A DNA stretch of 64,000 bases from Penelope pileata (lineage: Eukaryota > Chordata > Aves > Galliformes > Cracidae): contig WBMW01005650.1 in NCBI GenBank assembly GCA_013396635.1, forward strand, positions 71,314 to 135,313, given 5' to 3'. Positions 1-10,013 of the stretch are shown one piece after another. The position numbers and the translations under genes are program-made. The notes under the pieces are model-generated. The model did not search any database, was not told the origin of the DNA, and saw only the letters and a program-made list of their open reading frames with translations. Each line of letters opens with the position of its first letter. Position 1 is the stretch's first letter.

Positions 1-174
1 CTCCTGTGTAGGATGGAGCCGATGGAGGATGCTTGGTGGGGCAGAAGTTTGCTTTCCCGTGGACAGCCCAGGAATATGAAGGTGCAAGCATGGATGGAGA
101 AGGCATTGCTGTGCCTTGCATGGAGCTGGCATCCTTGAAAGGTGGAAAACAGAGAGGATGGAGACGCCTCTTTG

Positions 175-339
175 TAGAATCACAGAATGGTTGGGTTGGA
201 AGGGACCTTACAGCCCATCCAGCTCCAACCCGTTCCATGGGCTGGGTGCCTCCCACCAGCTCAGACTGCCCAGGGCCCAATCCAACCTGGCCGTGGGCAC
301 CTCCAGGGATGGAGAATCCGCAGCTTCTTTGGGCAACCT
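175..339 (-). repeat. CR1 LINE 3'-end fragment
   Basis: The plus strand reads as the reverse complement of a CR1 3' end: the tail repeat TAGAATCACAGAATGGTTG, then a GGTTGGAAGGGACC block, then motifs of the type 'ccaacctggcc' and 'cctccagggatgga', ending at GGGCAACCT near 339. Order and spacing agree with the 3' untranslated end of avian CR1 elements as I know it. Only the 3' end is present, which is normal because most CR1 copies are truncated at the 5' end. It carries no reverse transcriptase sequence and cannot move by itself. The subfamily was not assigned. Confidence 0.9.
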
Positions 340-1408
340 CCATTCTCCATCCTGCTGCAGGCAGAGCCCTGCACACTTGGGGACAATGCGGGGAGCCCCG
401 CCTCAGGGTGCTCTGCACTTCGGAAAAAGTTTGAGGGCCGTGCAAACCACTTCCTCAAATTCATCATTGCTCTGCCACCATTGGAAGCAACGAAGGCCCC
501 TGCAAAAAATAGACGTGTGTGCAGCGGGTGCTAGTGGGGGAAAACGTGGGGAGAGTGGAGCTGGTGCATGCCCTGCCCAGGGGGATGGAGCCATGGGTCC
601 CTGCACGTAGCTTCATCTCCAGGATCAGCATGAGGTTGTCTTACCTTGGGGTGCTTCATCCTGTTCCTGAGCTCTTGTTAGGATCCTCCCAACGCACTTG
701 GGATGATGAGATGGAAGGGGTCCCTCCATCCTGAAGAACTTTGCTCACATGGGGCTGGCTGCTGGCTGCTTTATGGGCAGCTCCCTTTGCCCTCGAGTTG
801 CCCTTGCTCCTCCCCACACTCCCCCATCCCTCCATGGGCTCCTTAGGCTGGTACACCACAACCCATCCTGCTCTGCCCATAGGGCCATGGCATGTTGGGA
901 GTCCAACTGGTGTTTACTACCCTGACTCCATGTAGCCTAGCAAGCCTTTTACTCTTGTGGCTCACCATGGCTTCTTTCTTGGGAGAAAATCTTCTCTGCT
1001 GGGGGCTGTTTTCCACCATGTCTGTAGCACAGAGTGGGGGACCACCATCCATCGCTGCCTGCTGCCAGGGTTATACTCCCCTGGAGCAAACCCAATCCCA
1101 GGTACAAATGATCCAAAGAGCATTTTGGGCTCAGGGAGATAACAGCTTTCAGATCAGGCAGGTAAAAGCTCAAGGAGACCCAGCACACAGCAGCCCTACC
1201 CTGCTTTCCATGTGTGTGGGAGGAAGGAGGTGGCTTTTCCCTTCCTGCACAGGCTGGGGCTGGAGCAGGAGCACAGCTGCAACGGTGCCCAGCACCTCTG
1301 CAGGGAAACAGAGTGCTCTGCATGCAGGAACTCAAAGGGGTTCCCTAAAGGGATGGACTGAGAGAAGGATGGCAAAGAGGTGGAGAGCTGCAGGAACACA
1401 GGGAATCA
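340..1408. other. Unique sequence, no gene recognised
   Basis: This stretch is moderately GC-rich with no interspersed repeat, RNA gene or convincing exon. Open frames occur on both strands but are short and resemble no family I know. The frame open from about 892 into the next feature is extended by the tandem repeat and is not good evidence of coding. Confidence 0.5.
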
Positions 1409-1617
1409 CTGTCCTCATTACCCACATTGCCTCCACTGTCCCTATTGTTCCCATCATCCCCATTGTCCCTGCTGTCCCTGTTGTCCCCACTCTCCCTGTA
1501 GCCCCCATTGCTCCCATTGTCCCCATTGCCCCCATTGTCTCTGCTGTCCCTGTTGTCCCTGTTGTCCCCACTGTCCCCACTGTCCCCATTGTCCCCACTC
1601 TCTCTGCTGTCCCCACA
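1409..1617 (+). repeat. 9-bp C-rich minisatellite (CCCAYTGTC)n
   Basis: About 23 imperfect copies of a 9-bp unit run head to tail, with variants CCCATTGTC, CCCACTGTC, CCTGTTGTC and CCTGCTGTC. Because the unit is a multiple of three and contains no stop, several frames on both strands stay open, giving apparent Val-Pro-Ile, Pro-His-Cys and Gln-Trp-Gly repeats. That openness follows from the repeat and does not show coding. The stretch 1502-1532 has four runs of three or more C with loops of 4-6 nt, so the minus strand fits a G-quadruplex pattern. The array lies immediately upstream of the CpG/TATA block. Confidence 0.9.
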
Positions 1618-1629
1618 GCTTGGGGCCAG

Positions 1630-2010
1630 CAGCAGCGCAGCCGAGGTGCCCGGTCATGTCGAGCCACATGATCTGCGGGGTCGGAGCAGCGACAACAACA
1701 GGAACAATCTGTGGGAGAGGAACTTAGGATGAGCCCAACTTCTCTAAAAGTATAAAAAGACCCCGGGGCCGCAAAGGCACCAACTGCACGGCTGCCACTG
1801 CCGCCGCGCAGCGCTGACGGTTGGAGCCGGCGTTGTCCCGGCGTTGTGCAATAGGGTTTCTGTGCTCTTGGCATCAGCTCGCTGCTCGCCTTCCCCGCCA
1901 GAAAAGGAAACGCAACCGCACCGATGCGCTAAGGCCCTTCGCAAGAAAGCAAACGGCTCTGCCCTGCGCGGGCTGCGTGCGGCTGCTGGCTGGGGGATGC
2001 TCGCACGGAA
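1630..2010 (+). promoter_or_regulatory. TATA box plus short CpG-dense block, candidate promoter
   Basis: A canonical TATAAAAAG lies at 1751-1759. From about 1761 to 2010 I count about 27 CpG dinucleotides in 250 bases, far above the depleted level around it, with further CpGs upstream from 1650. A start about 25-30 bases after the TATA box would fall near 1780-1790. No convincing first coding exon follows: the first ATG codons (1924, 1997) open short frames and no good GTRAGT splice donor is seen before 2200. It could be the promoter of a non-coding RNA, an alternative first exon of a gene outside the window, or an unmethylated enhancer. The direction is inferred only from the TATA box. Confidence 0.4.
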
Positions 2011-4230
2011 ACAGGGAGCCTCAAAAACACCCCAAATCCCATTAAAAAGCATCAGAGAGGGAAACTGCGAGAGGCACTTAACTGAGCATGCTGAGAAGTC
2101 GAGCAGGTTTTCAGCACCTTGCTGGCTTGCTCATTGCTTTCAGCAGGTTTTCCTGCAGTGCGTGTTCTTCTTTTGTTAAGAAATCCCTGCAGGGACAGCC
2201 TGGAAGCAACAAAAAAGCTGTGCTTTGAAAATGGAAAAGAGATTTTGCTCTGCTGCTCGGTGGAGATGAGAGGGAGGGAAGGAGAATGGGAAGGGGTAGT
2301 GTATGCGTGCCTGCAGCGTGAGCTGCTTAGAGAGGGAGAACTCCTTTCAGCTTGCAGAAGAAAGTGAGGGGAAATGCACAGGGAAATGTATTTCTGCAGG
2401 GAAAAGGTTGCTTCAAGCAACATTGCCCTGTGCCTGCATGCAGATTTTTTCTCTGTTGGTGGGAGGGATGCAGTGCTTGGGAGCTCATCCCCTGCCCCAG
2501 GCACAGAGCAGGCTGTGTCCTTGGCCACTGTGCCCACGGGGCAGCACCTCTGCCAGGGACCGTGCAGCACCGTGCCATTTTCCCCAAGGTTTTTAGCTTG
2601 ACTTTACCCTTGAGAATAAAATATTTTGCTGTAAGGAGAGAGGGGAACGGCGAGGGAAAAGAACGGATTGTAAATTCTGCTGGAAATACGGTCCTTACCA
2701 TCGAGGCAAACAGATGAGAGCAGTGAGAAGGAAACCTCAAAACGTGAGCGTGATTTCAAGCTGCAGCCCATGGCCACTGGCAGAGCTGTGGTCGATGTGT
2801 TGCAACACTCCCTGCACAGTCACATAAATGAGCCAGGAGCAGGGATTCCTGGAGTTTTGGTTTTTAGCAGGTAGCAAAGCAGAGAGAAGCAGGCAGAGAC
2901 GCTGCCTTTGACCTAAAAATATCCCTTAGAGATGGACATCAGCCATGCAGCTTTGAATGGGAAGGCCCTCAGCATGTGGGCTGCTCTCCTTCAAATGTCA
3001 CCTCCTGCTGCTGGGAGATGTCCCAAGACCAAAAGGGAAAGTGAAAGATGGCTGCTGTGCCCATTTCCCCCAGCAATATCCCTTCACCCGGAGGGCTTGT
3101 GAAAAGTGATGGGCTGGAAGGGAAACCTCACCTCCAGGCAGCACAGGGATGGGGACACCTCGTGTGTCCCACTGGGCTGCTGCTCCCCATGCATGAACCT
3201 GGACCCGTCCCAGCTGCTGGAGGCCTTCTGGGGACGTGGGATTTGCCCAGAAGTATGAGAGGACATTCATAAAGCTACTGGGAGGGGTTGTGAAAGCCCA
3301 GTGCATTTTTTCCTCTAACAAGTGACCCTTGTCTTTTCTTTTATTTTCATTTTCAAGCTCTGACCTTCCAGAGGTCAAGCAGTTTAAAAATCTTGGCAGA
3401 ATTAAAGAGGCAGAATTAATCCTCCTAATTATTTTATATTCCTGGCCTTCACGTCATCCTGCTTTTGCCAAGGTCAGTAATTTTCCTAAATCACAATATC
3501 CCAAAATACCACACGTCAGACCCCGGGGAACCCATGGAACTCATGTTGGAAGGCCCAGCCTTTGCACCAACACCCTTGCCTCCTCGCCTTTGTCTCTCCA
3601 TGTGAGAGTCTTTGCAGTTCTTGTTTTGCAAAAAAAAGGAAGAATGACTCTGATGTAACGATTTATGCGGGAGAAAATTACGAGGGTTGTGCAGCTCCAT
3701 GGGAAGTGGTCAGAACCCACCTGTGCTGCCCTCTGGACTCACTCCCAGCACTGCCATCGCTTCTCCTCTTGGACACGGCTGATGGCTTTATGCCCCCCTG
3801 GGGCAGGGAGGAGGCCATAGACCCTCATCAGAGAAACGTGTTGCTCTGATTTAACCCCTGACTAATTAAGCCTTGTAGGTGAGAATGCATCCTCCCCTGT
3901 GCACTGATAGCAGTACACCAACCTGCAGTTAAACATTAACGAGCAGTGGGTTTCCAGGAACCTGCTGGGCTAAGGTCACCCTCGTGGATGTGCTAATAGG
4001 GCTTATTTTATACACCCACCAGAAAGGGTTGGATTTCAGCCCTCTGAAGGCTCTTTTTGCTGCTGGTGGGACAGCACATGATGTTGCTGTTGCTCTCATG
4101 AGCCCCTTCTGTCGGTGGCTTCAGCTGGAGGGATGTGGCAGGGAGTGTTGCCGCGTGGCATGCTGCCCTTTGGGTCACTTTCCCATCAATTCCTCTCCTT
4201 TAATCACTCCTTGTGCTCGCAGTGCACAAC
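2011..4230. other. Unique sequence, no gene recognised
   Basis: Mixed-composition unique DNA. The decamer AGCAGGTTTT occurs twice within 60 bases (about 2101 and 2143). A splice-acceptor-like pyrimidine tract ends in TTTTCAAG at about 3357, and TAATTA-type sites appear near 3863. No exon with both borders, no RNA gene and no interspersed repeat was recognised. Confidence 0.45.
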
Positions 4231-4345
4231 ATGGAATCAACTCTTAGAACCACAGACTCATTAAGGTCATGGAATCAACTCTTAGAACCACAGACTCATT
4301 AAGGTTGGAAACGACCTCTAAGATCATCTAGTCTACCTCCAGCCA
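4231..4345 (-). repeat. CR1-like 3' end with a 38-bp tandem duplication
   Basis: The plus strand contains the typical inverted CR1 3' end: TAGAACCACAGACTCATTAA, then GGTTGGAAACGACC, TCTAAGATCATCTAGTC and a CTCCAGCC-like end. The first 38 bases (4231-4268) are repeated exactly as 4269-4305, the last base excepted. Only the second copy continues into the CR1 body. The element is a short 5'-truncated fragment. The exactness of the duplicate suggests the duplication is much younger than the insertion. Confidence 0.8.
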
Positions 4346-6478
4346 ATTATGTAATACTTGTATTTTATTCCTTCTCATTTGTCTTTGTAGCTACCCTGAT
4401 TTCTTCTGTCTCTCCCATCAGTGTTTTCTCCAGCTCTTGATTGTTTTCTGATTGCTGTAATTCCATGCTATCTTTTGGCACTAAATCGTGGCTCCCAGAG
4501 GAAGAGCCTCATGAATTTCCACAGTGACATGATGCAGGATGCTTGGACAAGTCCTGGTGCTGGTTCTGCTTTTCCTACATCCCCTGTCACTGCATCCATT
4601 CAATGGCTGGATAAGCAGAAATCAGAAAGTAGAAGCTGCACAAGCGCTTTGCTCTGGATTCTCTCATAGGTACAAGGCATGGAAATCTGGGTTAAGATTT
4701 TTGGATGCTTGGTGTCCCCCGTGCTTCCTCACTACATCTCTGCCTCAGCAGGGCATTTCTCTGTTCATTTGTCACGAGTTTCAGCCTGGGAGGAAATTTT
4801 TCCCATGGTACTAATTTCTTCTTCTTGCAACTGAAGTACATTTGAGAATTCATTTCTGAAACTCCCCTGGTGCTAATTTTACATGATGGGGCTGTCAGAA
4901 AGAACACGAGAGAAATGAGATCTGTGTTATTTCGGTGCTGCATCGCCCTACAAGGGTGATGGGCAGAGGGAAACCCAGGGACCACTCCCCTGCTCACCAA
5001 TGCCCCATTTCCTATCTCAGTTCTGGTAGATGTGTGCAGCAAAGACTCAACCAGGGCCCAACGTGACATTATTTAAGCAGCAGCACCTCTATGTTCTCGC
5101 TTGGCAAGGGCTCTGCCTTCTAAACAAACAAACACTTCAATGTGGTTATGCCAGGGGAGACATCTTAAGCACAATCAGTATGAGGAAATACATTGGGGTG
5201 CTGGGAACACACATGTTCCCTGGGAACTTATTTATATGACTGGGCAGCCTTGGACTGAGACTTGGGATTGAGTTGGGAGCCAAACTTTGCTTTACAGGAT
5301 TCCTTCAAGCAACCCTTTTGTCCTCCTCTGGTAATTTGTTCCACATTCTGTCCAAGACTGGAATTAAATGAGTCACAAAATATGATGAGAGAGCCCATTG
5401 GTGGAATATTCTGCTTTTTTTAGAGAGTAGAGCTGCATGGTAAGTACTGATGGGTGGATCGAGATGTATGCACCTGGGCTGGGAGCGGTGCAGGAGTTCT
5501 GGTAGAGCTGCACTGATCAGAGATCAGTTTGTCTCTCTTGGAAAGGCCAGGTGACTGCGGATCCTGCCACAGGTGAGAGCACAAGGCTGCACTGCCCAGC
5601 ACATCCCCCATGAAGGATGCTCAGGGTCAGAGTGGGAAAGTGGTTTCTTCTATGGCTCATAGTTATCTGTCTCATCTGCCTTTTCTTGAGGTCAGGGTAG
5701 GGCAGTTTTGTCTCTGATCAGCAAAGACTGCGTGGGCTGTTGGGTTGGGCCCAGAAAAAACATCCGAAGATCCAAACATCTTCAGGTCTGGAGGGGTGTG
5801 GGTTGGCACCTGGTGATGGGGTTTTCCCCTGCTCCATGTCAGCAGCATGGATTTGCAGGTGATCCCGTCCCTCAGAGCTGGGTGCAACCCATGTTTGTAA
5901 GTGGTGGAAACCATCGAGCTGTCAGGACCTGGGTTTTAAGGAGCTGTGAAGGAGTTCGACGTGGGCTTGAGGCACTGCAGACACAAAGGTCTGAGGCTGA
6001 GGTGTGCGAAAGCAGCTTGCTGCCTGCAGAAATCAGCATCCATCTTCTCCCATGACTGTGGGTGGGAGGAGGAACACCTTTCTTTCCTTTCCTCACCTGG
6101 ACTGGAGTCTCTTTGGGCAACAGCCAGCATTTTCCTCCCATGCTGGCAGAACAACAATGGGGGTGTAAGCCAGGCTCAGCCTTGGAGGTGTTCCCAGAAC
6201 CATTCCCAGAACTGCTCTTGGTGCTTTCCTGAGTCTCAGTTATTGGTTATCATCACGGTAGGCACTCAAGGTGCCCAGCAGCTCCTCCACCAACACGCGC
6301 TGTATCTCAAGCCCTTCTGGGACTCCATTTTTGAGCCAAAACTGTGCCCACAAGAGACGTCACCTCCTGCTCGATGAGTTTTTTCCCCTTCCTTGGCCCT
6401 GCGGTGTACCGTCGGAGCAGGTGATGGGACAGCCCACCCCGGAATGCGCCCACCACATCTCTGTGCGGTCCGTTCTCG
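4346..6478. other. Unique sequence, no gene recognised
   Basis: No repeat family, RNA gene or supported exon was seen. A pyrimidine-rich acceptor-like run ends at about 4421, and a GTAAGT donor-like site at 5441 lies only a few bases after an acceptor-like TTTTTTTAG, too close for a normal exon. Open frames on both strands are short and unfamiliar. Confidence 0.45.
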
Positions 6479-6562
6479 CCTTTTATTTTTTTTCGGAGAG
6501 ACCAGATTTTGACCATAAAAGGGAAGAATGGAATGTTGGGTGAGGAGCCCTGCCCCGATTGG
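6479..6562. promoter_or_regulatory. CArG box, TEAD site and inverted CCAAT cluster
   Basis: A perfect CArG box, CCATAAAAGG (6513-6522), which is the SRF-binding consensus CC(A/T)6GG, is followed 8 bases later by GGAATGT (6530-6536), the reverse of the TEAD/M-CAT core ACATTCC. An inverted CCAAT box (GATTGG, 6557-6562) lies 3' of these and a TATA-like AATAAAAGG on the minus strand lies at 6479-6487. Clustered SRF and TEAD sites are known from muscle and cytoskeletal gene control. Function here is inference, and a chance grouping is possible. Confidence 0.3.
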
Positions 6563-7483
6563 TTGAGCACCCACTTGCGATGGTTTCGGGGGAAATAACC
6601 AGGTCGGAGTCATTTTCCTCTCCCCCCGCCCTGGGTCGAGAATGAAAACAATGCGACCAAACCGTGTGGTTCACCATTGAAACCAGGGCAGGACTTTTTG
6701 TGTCAGTGCCTCCCATTGTTCTTGGTTCCACCTGCATGAAACTGAGCCCTCACTTCTGCGTGGGCACGGCGGCTCTGGTTCCCGGCCAACATCTCTGTGG
6801 CTGCCAACAGCTGATGCTATCTTGGGGAGCATCTCCTGGAGGTGAATGGGAGGGATCTGGTGGTCAGGTTGGCCAAGAAACGACGGCTGCCTCCTGCCAC
6901 CTTGGCAGCCTTCTGTTGGGAGATCCCAAGAACCTACTTCTTGTAGATGTGTATCCTATATCCACCTCCAAAACCCGGCAGAACAAAGTGCCTTCATGCT
7001 CGGACATCCCTCCCAGCCATCTGCCTTGTTACTGCCCTCGTCAGATCACTTCTGTGGCTAAAAACATGACTTTAATCTCCTGAGTCATTTATCTAAAATG
7101 TGCCACCAGCACTCACTTGCAACCTTTAATAAACGTAATAAAATGCTGAGAGGGTTTCCTGGAAATGTTGGCAGCCCTGTGCTGGGAGCTGATGTTGGCA
7201 GCAGGCAAAGTTCTTGTAAGCTATAAAGGCATTTTCCAGCTTAATAATTAGCCTCAGAGATGTCGCGGCTGAATCAGAGCATTTGTGATCAGCTTCACCC
7301 TTCTGGGAAGGCCGCACCCAGAGAAACCCTTCACCCGTTGCCTTCCCCCAACAAGAAGGAGGTGGTGGTGTGGTTAACACCGGTCCTGGAGCCAGAAGCT
7401 GCTCCCAGTTGTCAGAGAGACGAGAGCTGAGCTTCTTTCAGGTGCCAGTGAACAAGTCCAGACCCAGGGCAGCTGTGCCTGGC
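6563..7483. other. Unique sequence, no gene recognised
   Basis: Moderately GC-rich to about 7050, then more AT-rich around 7090-7260. An E-box CAGCTG lies near 6809. No exon, repeat family or RNA gene was recognised. Confidence 0.45.
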
Positions 7484-7523
7484 ATCCTCCTCACCTCCAT
7501 CCTCCTCACCTCCACCCTCCTCC
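7484..7523 (+). repeat. 15-bp tandem repeat (ATCCTCCTCACCTCC)
   Basis: Two exact 15-bp copies (7484-7498 and 7499-7513) are followed by a partial third copy. The tract is pure C/T/A and lies just left of duplicated unit A. Confidence 0.9.
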
Positions 7524-7530
7524 ACTGGGG

Positions 7531-7768
7531 CCCACTAACCCCAGTCCTGGTGGGGCTCTGTGCATGTCCCTGGATAAGAAGGAATTCTTCTGTCAGTCGT
7601 GTTCCCAAGGTGTAGGGTTGATCCTAAAAACCCTCTTCTCAGCCTCCTGCTTGCAAGGGGAAAATTTCCAGCTCTGGTTGTGCCAGCACTTGTTGCAGCC
7701 CGGCTCTGGAGCTGCTTTGGCACTCAATGAGAAACTTTTTTCCTGTTGTTCCTCCATGTCAGTGTTCT
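7531..7768 (+). repeat. Unidentified duplicated unit, copy A
   Basis: This segment aligns in the same orientation with 9681-10013. Shared landmarks in order: CCCCAGTCCTGG, TTGATCCTAAAAA, AGCCTCCTG, CTGGTTGTGC, GGCTCTGG, GCACT and CTCCATGTCAG. By eye the best block (53 positions around 7673-7725) is about 80 percent identical. Copy B carries about 90 extra bases in the middle. Weak similarity resumes near 8018-8047 and 10100-10123 (ACCAGAAGG/ACCAGAGGG followed by ACACAGC/CCACAGC). I do not recognise the unit as CR1 or a known LTR. It could be an unclassified old repeat or an ancient local duplication. Confidence 0.7.
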
Positions 7769-9283
7769 CCTTCCTTTTGGGGCAGCATTTTGCAGAGAGC
7801 TCCAGTGACACCAGCACACCACCACCCCACCTCTCCATCAGACCTCACCCTACTCCCAGGTACCTTTGCTCTCCCATGGCATCAGTATCCTGCACCTCCT
7901 CACTCCACCACCCTCTGCAATTCCTCTCGCCGGTACCACTGCAGCTATTTCTCCAGCAGTGACCGCAGCAGCGAGCACCAGGACCTATTGCAAGCCGTGC
8001 TGCTCGGCCCCACAAAACCAGAGGGGAACCACAGCATCTTACTCATTGGCATCAGAGCAGTGCACCCCATCACCTCCTTCCCGGTGAGCAGCGGTTTGGG
8101 TAGAGAAGGAAGAGGCGACAGAGAGTTTCTTCTTGGGGTTGCTCTCCACCATTGTGGGTTATCTGCCAGCTGGGTTTGGAGAGCAAAAGTCTGGAGAGAG
8201 CATTTTTGCAAGATAAAGATGGAGGTGGCACTGCAGTGTTTGTTATCAGCACGGTTCAGCATAACGCTGGTGGCAAAGCGGCTCAGCAGGAGCCTGGGTA
8301 GGGCCAACATGATGAAAAGTTGGCGTGGTGCTTTGCTGTGGGGGTGGTACAGACCTGAGCCACCACATCCTCGGGTCTGCACTGTGCTGCTCCACAGTGT
8401 GCATGAAAACACCTGCTGCAAGCACAGCCTCAGTCCTGTGGGCATTTTGGATGTAGGTTTATCCTCATGACACCCCCTGGGTAGAGCCATCCTGATGCTC
8501 TCACCGTGCAGACAGCACACCGAGGTCAGGGGCTGCATTTCAGAGCCCCCATTGCTCCCACCTGGGGGTCCCCAGGATGCTGCAAGCCCAAGCCCCAGGC
8601 ACAACCCTCATCCTGCATAGGGGGCAGCTACTGAGTGGGAGCAAACTGGAGGCTTTCAGGGGTAACTAAAACATGCAAAGCATGGCACCCCTTCCCAAAG
8701 GGCTGCTTTCCCCCAGCGGGGTGGGGACACTGCCACGGGCACAGCCCTGCACCGATAAAGCAGAGCAAGTAGCGGGGCAAAGTACAACCAGCAAACGAGC
8801 ACTGAAAAGAAAAAAATAATAATTAAAAAAAAATCTTTAAGTGCACGACAGCTGGGCTGGGCCCCTGTTGCTGTATTTGCATAGCTGAGGACTATCTTTA
8901 CAAGTCGCCTCGCTACCAGATGTTCCCTCATTTGCATGCAGGGCAAGGGGACGGGACGCGGCGGTCCCAGGGGTGCCGGTGCCGGATGGCGATTGCCACC
9001 CAGCGGCTGTGCCCTGTGCTGGCCTCTGCCTTGTGAGCTCCCTGCAAACACATCACTGCTGCAGGCATGGGTCTGCTGCATTCCCTCCATCAGCAATCTG
9101 GGTGCAGATAGTCAGGGCTCAGAGCTATGATTGTATTTTTACCCCCACAGCAAGCCTCTTTACCCTTATTTCTGTTAATCATATGGTAAACATCTTCACC
9201 TGCATATAACCACCTCCCATCAGCCTCAGCTGGTCGTAGTCCCTTGCATTTCAGCTGCTTCTAATGAAGCTAATTAGGAGCAC
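7769..9283. other. Unique sequence, no gene recognised
   Basis: GC-rich to about 8800, then an A-rich run near 8808-8834. Two octamer motifs ATTTGCAT follow (near 8874 and 8930), flanking a segment with several CpGs (8940-9000). The frames of about 200-250 codons on both strands around 7727-8604 overlap each other and match nothing I know, so they are not called genes. Confidence 0.45.
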
Positions 9284-9303
9284 TTTTGTTGTTGTTGTTG
9301 CTG
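9284..9303 (+). repeat. (GTT)n microsatellite
   Basis: A short run of GTT triplets passes into CTGCTGC-like sequence. Low interest on its own. Confidence 0.85.
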
Positions 9304-9680
9304 CAGCAAATGCTTTGGTGGCTGGAGAGGAAGGCTGTGCATTTTGCAGGTTGGTTATCCCACGTTCTGGGGCTGTGTGTGTTACCTGAAGGGCTGGGCT
9401 GCTTGGTTGTGCCTTTTTCTTATTGCTGCTGCTGCAGTGTATCTCAGGAGTGTTATTTGTCTGCTGCATCCCTCAAAAATGTGCTGATGAGGCTGCAGCT
9501 GTCTGAGGCTGCTGGCAGACTTTCTGCAAAATTTCCTACTGAGCATAATGGCTTGATTCCAAAGCTGTGGGAAGGTGGCTGTCTGTTCAGGTGGAATATT
9601 ATTTCCTGCATGATATTTGGGAAGGCCCCAGTGTTCTGTGTGGGTTTATTCCTGGTGCCCAGAGCTCTCAAGCTCGGTTC

Positions 9681-10013
9681 TACTCTGACCCCAGTCCTGG
9701 AGGGCTCTGAGCAAGCCTGAGGTTGAGAAGAAATCCATCTATCAGATGTGTTCCTAATGCATAGGATTGATCCTAAAAAATCTTCTCCTTAGCCTCCTGT
9801 CTGCAGGAATCACCTGGTGTTATTGCAAGGGAAGAACTGGTGCTGGTTGTGCAGCACCCGCTGCAGCCTGGCTCTGGGGCTGCTGTAGCACTTTGCTTTG
9901 TGCAAGCAGCCCTGTCCTGCAGGATGGCACTCGTGGGAACTGCTCAGCTACTGCTGAACTTTCTCCCGCTGCAAAACTTCTTCCCTGTTGCTCCTCCATG
10001 TCAGCATTTAGTT
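9681..10013 (+). repeat. Unidentified duplicated unit, copy B
   Basis: Direct-orientation counterpart of 7531-7768, about 2.15 kb away. It begins with CTGACCCCAGTCCTGG and ends with GCTCCTCCATGTCAGCA. Relative to copy A it has an insertion of roughly 90 bases (about 9896-9970). A 275-codon frame starts inside it near 9767, but copy A does not keep the same frame intact, so it is unlikely to encode a protein. Confidence 0.7.

Noticed and set aside
892..1671. 259-codon plus-strand open frame with Val-Pro-Ile repeats
   Set aside because: The frame is kept open by the 9-bp minisatellite; other frames are open over the same bases and no domain is present.
5424..5446. Acceptor TTTTTTTAG and donor GTAAGT bracketing a micro-exon
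   Set aside because: Only about 17 bases between them, with no flanking exons; likely chance.
7945..8604. 219-codon minus-strand open frame
   Set aside because: It overlaps a 247-codon plus-strand frame in GC-rich DNA; neither shows a domain, splice support or family resemblance.
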